DNA from: Clostridium sardiniense
Lineage (GTDB): Bacteria; Bacillota; Clostridia; Clostridiales; Clostridiaceae
Assembly (NCBI RefSeq): GCF_016907995.1
Contig: NZ_JAFBDA010000011.1
Span: forward strand, 61,669-125,668
Direction of reading: 5' to 3'
Length of the DNA: 64,000 nucleotides
Under the pieces are notes generated by a model. The model made no database searches. It was given only the letters and a program-made list of their open reading frames with translations, and had not been told where the DNA came from. The position numbers were made by a program, and so were the translations under genes. This document shows positions 48,157 to 55,063 of this stretch, piece after piece (position 1 is the first letter of the stretch; every line of letters starts with the position of its first letter).

Positions 48157-48912
48157 ATGATAAAACTAGATAATGTATATACTGGATATGATAAAATAGA
48201 TATTATTAAAAATGCTAATTTGGAAGTTAATAAGAATGAATTATTTTGTATAATAGGACCTAATGGTTGTGGAAAAAGTACGCTTTTAAAAGCAATAGCT
48301 AATATAAATGATTATACAGGAAGTATTAAAATTTTAGATAAAGAAATAAAGAGTATAAAGAGAAAAGAATTAGCTAAAGAAATAGCACTAATGTCTCAGA
48401 TAACAGAAGTATATTTTTCATATACAGTATATGAAACTATTTCCTTAGGAAGATATGCTCATATAAAAGGGGCTTTTACTACTTTAGGAAAAGATGATAA
48501 AATTATTATTGATAGTATAATTGAGGATTTGTCTCTTAAAGATATAGAAAATAAATATATAAGCGAACTTTCGGGAGGACAACTTCAAAGAGTATTTTTA
48601 GCTAGAGCAATAGTTCAAAATCCTAAAGTTATATTATTAGACGAACCTACTAATCATTTAGATTTTAAGCATCAAATAGAACTTCTAGAGAACTTAAAGA
48701 AATGGTGTAGAAAAGGAGAGAGAACTGTTATAGGAGTATTACATGATCTTAACCTTGTTCAAATATATGCAGATAGAGTAGCACTTATAAATAATGGGGA
48801 GATAGTAAATATAGGTAGCAGTGAAGAAATATTAAAATCAAAAGAAGTAGAAGATATATATGGAATAAATATAAGAGAGTTTATGATTAGGGTATTGAAA
48901 AAATGGAGTTAA
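48157..48912 (+). CDS. btuD: corrinoid ABC transporter ATP-binding protein
   Basis: ATPase of 251 residues. Walker A GPNGCGKSTLLK, ABC signature LSGGQLQRVFLARAI, Walker B VILLDEPTNHLD, and H-loop His in VLHDLNLV. It starts 8 bases after btuC and completes a BtuFCD importer. Confidence 0.94.
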   Translation: MIKLDNVYTGYDKIDIIKNANLEVNKNELFCIIGPNGCGKSTLLKAIANINDYTGSIKILDKEIKSIKRKELAKEIALMSQITEVYFSYTVYETISLGRYAHIKGAFTTLGKDDKIIIDSIIEDLSLKDIENKYISELSGGQLQRVFLARAIVQNPKVILLDEPTNHLDFKHQIELLENLKKWCRKGERTVIGVLHDLNLVQIYADRVALINNGEIVNIGSSEEILKSKEVEDIYGINIREFMIRVLKKWS

Positions 48913-48925
48913 GGAGAAGTTTATA

Positions 48926-49573
48926 ATGAAAAAATTTATTTTATCATATAGCTGTGGTAAAGATAGTACTTTGGCACTATATAGATTAATAAAAAGGGGT
49001 TTAAAACCTGTTGGATTGATAGTAACAGTAAATAAAGATGAGAATGAGTCATGGTTTCATAGAATACCAGAATCAATATTAGATGAAGTTTCAAGCTCAT
49101 TAGATATTCCTTTAATAAAAGTAGTATGCTCAGGAGAGCAGTATGAGGATTACTTTGAAGAAGCTCTAAAAAAAGGAAAAGAGCTTGGAGCAGAAATGTG
49201 CGCATTTGGAGATATAGATATAGAAGCCCATAGAGGCTGGTGTACAGATAGATGTAATAATGTTTCAATAGATGCAGAGTTTCCTTTATGGCAAGAAGAT
49301 AGAGAAGAATTAACACATGAATTTATAGAAGCTGGATTTAAAGGTATAATTAAGTGTTGTAATGATACTCAATTAAATGATACATATCTGGGTAAAGTTT
49401 TAACAAAAGAAGTTGTATCAGATATAAAAGAAACAGGGGCAGATCCATGTGGAGAAAATGGAGAATATCATACTTTTGTTTGTGGTGGGCCTATATTTGA
49501 AAAAGATATAAAGTTTAAATTAGGTGAAAAACTTAAGATTAATAATTATAATCATATAGTAATTGAGAAATAA
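48926..49573 (+). CDS. DUF71/COG2102 ATP-pyrophosphatase (Dph6-like), B12-associated subgroup
   Basis: PP-loop ATPase of 215 residues; N-terminal SYSCGKDSTLALYR is the adenylating PP-loop, and ENGEYHTFVCGGPIF is the family C-terminal motif. Archaeal/eukaryotic relatives (Dph6) amidate diphthine on EF-2, but bacteria lack diphthamide. Published comparative genomics predicted a B12-salvage role for a bacterial DUF71 branch. Here it sits 13 bases after btuD and 20 before a cobyric acid synthase, which fits an ATP-dependent amidation of a corrinoid side chain. Substrate unproven. Often auto-annotated as diphthine-ammonia ligase, which is misleading. Confidence 0.85.
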   Translation: MKKFILSYSCGKDSTLALYRLIKRGLKPVGLIVTVNKDENESWFHRIPESILDEVSSSLDIPLIKVVCSGEQYEDYFEEALKKGKELGAEMCAFGDIDIEAHRGWCTDRCNNVSIDAEFPLWQEDREELTHEFIEAGFKGIIKCCNDTQLNDTYLGKVLTKEVVSDIKETGADPCGENGEYHTFVCGGPIFEKDIKFKLGEKLKINNYNHIVIEK

Positions 49574-49593
49574 TGTTTATGAGGTGACAGGTT

Positions 49594-51129
49594 ATGAAAA
49601 AAAATGTAATGATTTTAGGTACTGCATCCTCAGTTGGTAAAAGTACTATTGCAACAGCACTATGCAGGTTTTTAAAGAAGAGAGGGTATGATGTAGCACC
49701 ATTTAAAGCACTTAATGTTACTTCTAAAACAAATTCAATAGGAAATGGGGAAGAAATTGGACGTGCTCAAATAGTACAAGCAGAAGCTTGCGAAATAAAA
49801 CCAGAATATACAATGAATCCTATCTTAATTAAAGATATTGCTAATAAAAAAACAAAAATAATAGTTAATGGTAAATCCTATTGTCACAAAGATAATTGTT
49901 CTTATGAAGAATTAAGTAAAGATTTAAAGGAGTTTATAAAAGAAGACTTTGAAAAATTGGTTGAGAAACATAGTAATATAATTGTAGAGGGAGAAGGAAG
50001 TTGTATAGAATTAGGATGTAAAAATGAAGATTTAGCTAATTTTTATACTGCAAAACTTACAAATTCAGATGTTATACTAGTTGGAAATAGCGAAGAGGGT
50101 GGTGTATTTTCTTCAATTTATGGAACTATTATGCTACTTAATGAGGAAGATAGGAAATTAGTAAAAGGGATTATAATAAATAAGTTCAAAGGTAATAAAG
50201 ATGAATTAGAAAATGGAATCAAAGAATTAGAAGAGAAATTAAAAGTTCCAGTATTAGGTGTAATACCTTATGAAGAATTGAACATAGAAGATGAGATAAT
50301 TATAACTAAAAGGCTTAGAAATAATAAAAGAAGTGGTCTTAATATAGGAATAATAAAATTATCACATATATCTAATCTTACAGATTTTTATCCATTAGAG
50401 CTTGAGAAAAATGTTAATATAAGATACGTAAAAACACCGAAGGAATTAGAAGGGGCTAATTTGATAATTTTACCAGGCAGCAAGAGTATAATGTATGATT
50501 TAAATGAAATCAAATCAAATGGGTTATATGATAAAATTATAGAGCTATATAAAGAGGGAGCTACAGTTATGGGAATTTGTGCTGGTTTCCAAATGCTTGG
50601 TAGAAATATAATAAATAATTTAGATTCAAATAATAGTAGAAAATGTATAACTGGATTCGAAATGTTACCATTAGATACTAAAATATCTTTTGAAAGAAGG
50701 ACAGTTATTTCTAAAGGAATTACATGCTCTATGGAAAATGAATTAAAGGATCTTTCTAATATAAGAGTATATGGGTATGAAATACAAAATGGATACACTG
50801 AGATATTAGATAAAGATGGAGAGGTCCTTATAATAGATAAGAATAATAACATAACAGGTCTTTGCAACGAAAGAGGAGATGTTTTTGGCACCTATGTGCA
50901 TGGTATATTTGAGATAGAAGAATTTAGGAAGAAGCTTATAAATCATCTAAAAGAAAAGTATAATGTTGTTATTGAAAACAGTAAAGAAGAAAAAGAAAAT
51001 TATAAGAAATATAAACTAAAGCAATATGATAAATTATGCAAAATACTAGAAGATAATATAGATACAGAAAAAATTCTTAATTTATTTGAAACTAAAGAGG
51101 AGGAATCTGAGGAGAGACCCTTAGAGTAA
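49594..51129 (+). CDS. cobQ: cobyric acid synthase-like glutamine amidotransferase (divergent)
   Basis: Glutamine-dependent amidase of 511 residues. N-terminal BioD-like ATPase with GTASSVGKST (9-18) and IGRAQIVQAEACEIKP; C-terminal type-I glutaminase with nucleophile Cys329 in GICAGFQMLG and His436 in GTYVHGIF. The family normally amidates side chains b, d, e and g of adenosylcobyrinate diamide. Two usually invariant stretches differ: APFKALNVTSKTNSI where FKSQNMALNS is typical, and MNPILIKDI where LLKPTSD is typical. The substrate may therefore be altered. No corrin-ring-building genes are in view. Confidence 0.85.
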   Translation: MKKNVMILGTASSVGKSTIATALCRFLKKRGYDVAPFKALNVTSKTNSIGNGEEIGRAQIVQAEACEIKPEYTMNPILIKDIANKKTKIIVNGKSYCHKDNCSYEELSKDLKEFIKEDFEKLVEKHSNIIVEGEGSCIELGCKNEDLANFYTAKLTNSDVILVGNSEEGGVFSSIYGTIMLLNEEDRKLVKGIIINKFKGNKDELENGIKELEEKLKVPVLGVIPYEELNIEDEIIITKRLRNNKRSGLNIGIIKLSHISNLTDFYPLELEKNVNIRYVKTPKELEGANLIILPGSKSIMYDLNEIKSNGLYDKIIELYKEGATVMGICAGFQMLGRNIINNLDSNNSRKCITGFEMLPLDTKISFERRTVISKGITCSMENELKDLSNIRVYGYEIQNGYTEILDKDGEVLIIDKNNNITGLCNERGDVFGTYVHGIFEIEEFRKKLINHLKEKYNVVIENSKEEKENYKKYKLKQYDKLCKILEDNIDTEKILNLFETKEEESEERPLE

Positions 51130-51133
51130 TAAT

Positions 51134-51448
51134 ATGAATCATATACTAAATGTTCTAGCAATAGCAGTTTGTTTTTATGTCTTTGATTTATTATGGAGAC
51201 ATAGCAATTTATATAAGAAATTAACTTTAAATAAAGTTTTAAATAATAAATCTACGAAAATTATATTGTCCATAATTTCAATACTTTTAATAGGTGTATG
51301 TATAATTGTAGAAAAAATATTTAGTGGATATTTATTTGGAGAAGATAATATTAAGATATTAATTAAAGGAATAAGTTTATTAATATTATATATTACAACA
51401 TCATTTATCTTTATGGATAAGTATATAGAAACAAGCAATACAAAATAA
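51134..51448 (+). CDS. small membrane protein, unknown, at end of B12 operon
   Basis: Protein of 104 residues with three hydrophobic segments (about 3-18, 42-62, 76-96) and short charged loops. I do not recognise a family. It starts 4 bases after the cobQ stop and shares its terminator, so it is very probably co-transcribed with the corrinoid genes. No obvious strong Shine-Dalgarno sequence apart from GGAGAG within the cobQ end, suggesting coupled translation. Confidence 0.7.
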   Translation: MNHILNVLAIAVCFYVFDLLWRHSNLYKKLTLNKVLNNKSTKIILSIISILLIGVCIIVEKIFSGYLFGEDNIKILIKGISLLILYITTSFIFMDKYIETSNTK

Positions 51449-51464
51449 TGTATTGCTTGTTTTT
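51430..51464 (+). terminator. B12 operon terminator
   Basis: Perfect 13-bp stem (51430-51442 with 51449-51461), 6-base loop, T run. It overlaps the last codons of the small membrane protein gene. Confidence 0.9.
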
Positions 51465-51810
51465 GTTTCAAAAAATTAGAATGTTCTATATATTCATATC
51501 TTAAATAAAATACTCGTAAATGATAAAAAATAAAATACAAAAAACACATATCAAAGTTAATAAATATATAATTAATTGTAACTAATCAATACAAAATACA
51601 TATTATGTACTATAAAGCAGATAACAGTTAAGAGTGTGATAAACAAAAGAAAATATATCCTCAAAAAACAAAAGCCAACTTTAATAAAAAGAGGGAAATG
51701 ATGATAGAGTTTATAAAAGCAAAATAGTAATATGTATAATTAAAAAGTAGTGCAATAATAATAAATTCTATCATCTTTTTATAATTATTATAGGCTATAT
51801 ATACATAATT
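51465..51810. other. AT-rich intergenic region with one copy of the 24-bp repeat
   Basis: 396 bases separate the two flanking genes. Apart from the repeat at 51510-51533 and a tiny 9-codon frame near 51701 with a fair ribosome binding site, I see no gene, RNA or clear promoter. It may be degraded sequence. Confidence 0.5.
51510..51533 (+). repeat. 24-bp direct repeat, copy 1
   Basis: Identical to 53449-53472 over all 24 bases; the 10 bases before it match with two differences. The core contains ACTCGTAAATGAT. Together the copies bracket the DHA2 permease gene. Confidence 0.85.
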
Positions 51811-51841
51811 AAACCCTAAGAGAAATTTTCGCTTAGGGTTT
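51811..51841. terminator. terminator of the DHA2 permease gene
   Basis: AAACCCTAAG pairs with CTTAGGGTTT; imperfect inner pairs. Tail is AT-rich rather than a clean T run on either strand. Confidence 0.6.
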
Positions 51842-51844
51842 AAT

Positions 51845-53263
51845 TTACTTATAATCTTTTGATGTAAAATAATCGATTAATGATAAAATGAATGATATAA
51901 AACATATTATAGCTACAATAATATAAACTTCTTTCATTCCATAAACAAAAATTTCAGGTCTTCCTGGTATTGATCCAAGAACTTTAAAACCTGCAGCTTC
52001 ACTCATTTTAAAATATAAGTATGATGTTGAAGCAGAAACTCCAAAAGCCAACCCTAAATTTCTAATTAAGGCATTAGTACCACCAGCTATACCAAGCTTT
52101 TCTTTTGGAACTGATGACATAATTAAATTTGTATTTGGAGATTGGAATAGACCATTACCAAATCCTAATAATACAAGCATAGATATTAGAGATAGCTTAG
52201 AAGTATGTTCTCCAGCAGTTGAAAGTAAATACATACTTAAAGTAGTAATAAATAATCCAGCAAGTGTTAATTTTTTACTACCAATTTTATCTGATAGACT
52301 TCCGCTTAAAGGTGCAACTACAAATAAAATTAATGGATAAAATAACATTACAAATGAAATTTCTTCAGCCGTATATCCTAACACATCATTAAGATAAAAG
52401 GGTTGTATTATATTAATTGTATTGATAGCTACAAATGATACAAAAGCACAAAATAGATTTAAAGAAAATGTTCTTTTTTTAAATAATGCTAAATATAGCA
52501 TTGGTGATTTTGCCTTTTTTTCAACTAATAAGAAGAAAATGAATAATATAATTCCAACAATAAATCCGCCTAATATATATATACTAGTATAACCTAAATG
52601 CTGTCCAAGCATAATACAAGTGAAGATAAACAGTGTTGATGATGAGAATAATAAAGCTCCTTTACAATCAAATCCTTCTCCGCTTGATTTATTTTCTTTA
52701 GGTAGATATTTTCTTGCAAAGAAATAAGCTACTAACCCTATTGGTATATTAATTAAGAAAATAAAATGCCAGCTTAGATAAGTAACAATAAATCCTCCTA
52801 GTGCAGGACCTAAAAGTGAACCTAATGCAACAAAAGATCCTGATATACCAAGAGCTTTTCCTCTTTCACTTGGTGGAAATATATCTGTTATAATTCCTTG
52901 ATTAGTAGACATAATCATTGCAGCACCAATTGCTTGAACTACTCTTGCTAAAACTAATAAAACAATATTAGGAGATAGTGCGCATAGCAAAGATCCAAGT
53001 ACAAAGCCCAAAATTCCTCTATTAAATATAAGACTTTTACTTTTTATATCTCCAAGACGGCCAAATATTAATATAGCAGCAGATATTACTATTAAATAAG
53101 CGCTAACTATCCATTCAGCGCCAGACATTTGAACATTTAAATTTTGACTTATAGTTGGAAGTGCCACATTTACAATACTACTATCTAAACAAGCCATAAA
53201 GGGCTGAGTAACAAGAACCCCAAGGGCTAGCCATTTAGTTTTGTTAATTGATTTGTTGTTCAT
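51845..53263 (-). CDS. DHA2-family MFS drug:proton antiporter (EmrB/QacA type)
   Basis: Permease of 472 residues with about 14 membrane segments, the DHA2 layout. Motif D-like LDSSIVNVALPTI in helix 1, motif A region GRLGDIKSKSL, and antiporter motif C LGSLLGPALGGF in helix 5 (GISGSFVALGSLLGPALGG). Probably exports a drug or toxic metabolite; the ligand is not readable. GGAGGAAAC lies before the ATG on the minus strand. No regulator gene is adjacent. Bracketed by the 24-bp direct repeats and next to a gene remnant, which suggests insertion or loss around it. Confidence 0.9.
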   Translation of the reverse strand: MNNKSINKTKWLALGVLVTQPFMACLDSSIVNVALPTISQNLNVQMSGAEWIVSAYLIVISAAILIFGRLGDIKSKSLIFNRGILGFVLGSLLCALSPNIVLLVLARVVQAIGAAMIMSTNQGIITDIFPPSERGKALGISGSFVALGSLLGPALGGFIVTYLSWHFIFLINIPIGLVAYFFARKYLPKENKSSGEGFDCKGALLFSSSTLFIFTCIMLGQHLGYTSIYILGGFIVGIILFIFFLLVEKKAKSPMLYLALFKKRTFSLNLFCAFVSFVAINTINIIQPFYLNDVLGYTAEEISFVMLFYPLILFVVAPLSGSLSDKIGSKKLTLAGLFITTLSMYLLSTAGEHTSKLSLISMLVLLGFGNGLFQSPNTNLIMSSVPKEKLGIAGGTNALIRNLGLAFGVSASTSYLYFKMSEAAGFKVLGSIPGRPEIFVYGMKEVYIIVAIICFISFILSLIDYFTSKDYK

Positions 53264-53275
53264 AAAGTTTCCTCC

Positions 53276-53312
53276 AAAAAATTAATACTTCAATATTATA
53301 AATTAATTTTTT
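53276..53312 (-). promoter_or_regulatory. promoter/operator candidate of the DHA2 permease
   Basis: On the minus strand a TATAAT (53300 to 53295) lies in the centre of an 11-base inverted repeat, AAAAAATTAAT at 53276-53286 and its complement at 53302-53312. A repressor could bind there. The sequence is very AT-rich, so chance is possible. Confidence 0.4.
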
Positions 53313-53448
53313 TAATAGAAAATGAACAAAATATTTATCACTATATTATTAAAAAAATGTACATAAATATTGTCTAGTTATTATTTAAATGAATATAAGA
53401 GGAAATAGTACTTAAGTAAATATTATGATAAATATACACTTAAACAAG

Positions 53449-53472
53449 ATACTCGTAAATGATAAAAAATAA
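53449..53472 (+). repeat. 24-bp direct repeat, copy 2
   Basis: Second identical copy of ACTCGTAAATGAT-containing repeat, same orientation as 51510-51533, 1939 bases away. The stretch 53313-53448 between the DHA2 promoter and this repeat shows nothing recognisable. Confidence 0.85.
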
Positions 53473-53513
53473 TATAATATAAAAACTTACAAAAAATATT
53501 TAAAACATAATAA

Positions 53514-53657
53514 TTTTTAGACCAAAAACCTGTTAGTGAAATTATAAAACAAGGACAAAGTGAAGAATTCATTGGGTTAGCTAAAGAAAAAGGATTTGAA
53601 GGAAGATATTGTGATTATAAACGTGAAATTTTTACGTGCTTAAAGTATGTATTTTAA
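53514..53657 (+). pseudogene. gene remnant (C-terminal fragment, no start)
   Basis: An open frame of 47 codons without a start codon or ribosome binding site, preceded by an in-frame stop. Its product is protein-like (KPVSEIIKQGQSEEFIGLAK, then KGFEGRYCDYKREIF) and less AT-biased than the flanking DNA. It runs into a strong terminator, as the end of a real gene would. I do not know the family. The 5' part was presumably lost, perhaps when the neighbouring permease region rearranged. Confidence 0.5.
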
Positions 53658-53686
53658 AGATATAGAAAAACTTTGTATAGTAAAAT

Positions 53687-53722
53687 AAAAAGGTAGCTAG
53701 ATAAATCTGCTACCTTTTTTTT
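53687..53722. terminator. bidirectional terminator between the remnant and ilvE
   Basis: AAAAAGGTAGC pairs with GCTACCTTTTT around an 11-base loop, T runs on both strands. Confidence 0.88.
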
Positions 53723-53748
53723 ATATTCAATATATAAAATTTTATTAT

Positions 53749-54774
53749 CTATTTAATTTTAATTATCCAATCATCATGTTTTGGTTCTATATCACCAAAT
53801 TGAATACCTACAAGAGTATCATATAATTTTTGAGTAACAGGTCCTACTTCAGTTTCACTGTAGAATACATGAAGATTATCGTTATAGAATATTCCACCTA
53901 TAGGAGTTATTACAGCTGCTGTTCCGCATGCACCTGCCTCTGAAAACACATCTAAATTATCTACAAATACATCTCCTTCTATAACATCCATATCAAAATA
54001 ATCTCTAGCTATTTCAAGAAGTGAGTATTTTGTTACGCTTGGTAATATTGATGGTGAAAGAGGTGTTATAAATTTATTATCTTTAGTAATACCAAAGAAG
54101 TTTGCAGAACCAACCTCTTCAATTTTTGTATGAGTTGCAGGATCTAAGAATATTGCATCAGCAAATCCTAACTTCTTAGCTTTCTTTTGAGCTAAAAGAC
54201 TTCCTGCATAATTACCACCGACTTTTTGAGCACCAGTTCCATTAGGAGCAGCTCTATCATAATCAGATACCATGAAATTAACAGGTTTCATACCACCTTT
54301 AAAGTATGGGCCTACTGGTATACAGAATACAGAGAAGATAAACTTATTAGCAGGTTTAAGTCCAATATTATCTCCAACACCAATCATAAATGGTCTTAAA
54401 TATAAAGTAGCACCAGTTCCATATGGTGGAACATAATCTTCATTAGCTTTAATAACTTGAATACATGCATCAATAAATTTCTCTTCTGGTATCTCAGGCA
54501 TAAGAAGTCTATCACAACTATCATTCATTCTTTTAGCATTTTTATTAGGTCTGAATAATTGAATTTCACCTGATTTTGTTCTATATGCTTTTAAGCCTTC
54601 AAAGCATTGTTGTCCATAATGTAATGCAGGTGCACCTTCTTCGATAATAAGTGTATTATCTTCAACTAATTTACCATTATCCCATTTTCCATTTTCCCAA
54701 ACTGATATATAACGGAAATCAGTTTTCATGTAATCAAATCCTAAGTTTCCCCAATCGATATGTACTTTACTCAT
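53749..54774 (-). CDS. ilvE: branched-chain-amino-acid aminotransferase
   Basis: PLP enzyme that interconverts Val, Leu and Ile with their 2-keto acids. It has 341 residues from the chosen start. Fold-type IV features: APALHYGQQCFEGLKAYR, the PLP lysine in GAQKVGGNYAGSLLAQKKA, and EVGSANFFGI. Two ATGs exist, 54783 and 54774. The only Shine-Dalgarno sequence (GGGAGGAA, 54815-54808) is separated from them by a 26-base perfect hairpin; with the hairpin folded, 54774 is at about 9 bases. No T-box or clear CodY site was found upstream. Confidence 0.94.
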   Translation of the reverse strand: MSKVHIDWGNLGFDYMKTDFRYISVWENGKWDNGKLVEDNTLIIEEGAPALHYGQQCFEGLKAYRTKSGEIQLFRPNKNAKRMNDSCDRLLMPEIPEEKFIDACIQVIKANEDYVPPYGTGATLYLRPFMIGVGDNIGLKPANKFIFSVFCIPVGPYFKGGMKPVNFMVSDYDRAAPNGTGAQKVGGNYAGSLLAQKKAKKLGFADAIFLDPATHTKIEEVGSANFFGITKDNKFITPLSPSILPSVTKYSLLEIARDYFDMDVIEGDVFVDNLDVFSEAGACGTAAVITPIGGIFYNDNLHVFYSETEVGPVTQKLYDTLVGIQFGDIEPKHDDWIIKIK

Positions 54775-54781
54775 AATTGTC

Positions 54782-54807
54782 ATTGCTTTAAGTAGACTTA
54801 AAGCAAT
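54782..54807 (-). promoter_or_regulatory. hairpin between ilvE Shine-Dalgarno and start codon
   Basis: ATTGCTTTAAGT and ACTTAAAGCAAT are exact complements separated by 2 bases (so about 11 pairs and a 4-base loop). They lie between GGGAGGAA and ATG 54774. The unfolded Shine-Dalgarno-to-ATG distance would be about 35 bases; folded it is 9. No T run, so not a terminator. Confidence 0.65.
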
Positions 54808-54871
54808 TTCCTCCCTTCGATTATTGCTTATTATTATTTACTAATACTATAAAATCTATAAAGATAATTAG

Positions 54872-54887
54872 TATAATAATTATTATA
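54872..54887. repeat. 16-bp perfect palindrome in the ilvE-FUSC intergenic region
   Basis: TATAATAATTATTATA is its own reverse complement. It lies in the divergent promoter region and might be an operator, but such AT-only palindromes arise easily by chance. Confidence 0.3.
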
Positions 54888-55063
54888 GTACAAAGGGAAT
54901 GGTAAATAAAGAACTAAATTCAATTATATGTATCAAAATACAGTTTAGATTAGTTATTTATTATTAATCTAACAATTTGATTACTATTTATTAATAGAGT
55001 GTATATAAAATTTAAGTATAATAAATATAAATTTATTATTTTGTTAAAAGAGGAACATAGAAA

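Noticed and set aside
50388..50891. Long open frame (167 codons) antisense to cobQ
   Set aside because: Low-complexity Leu/Ser-rich product, no ribosome binding site, fully inside the strongly supported cobQ gene.
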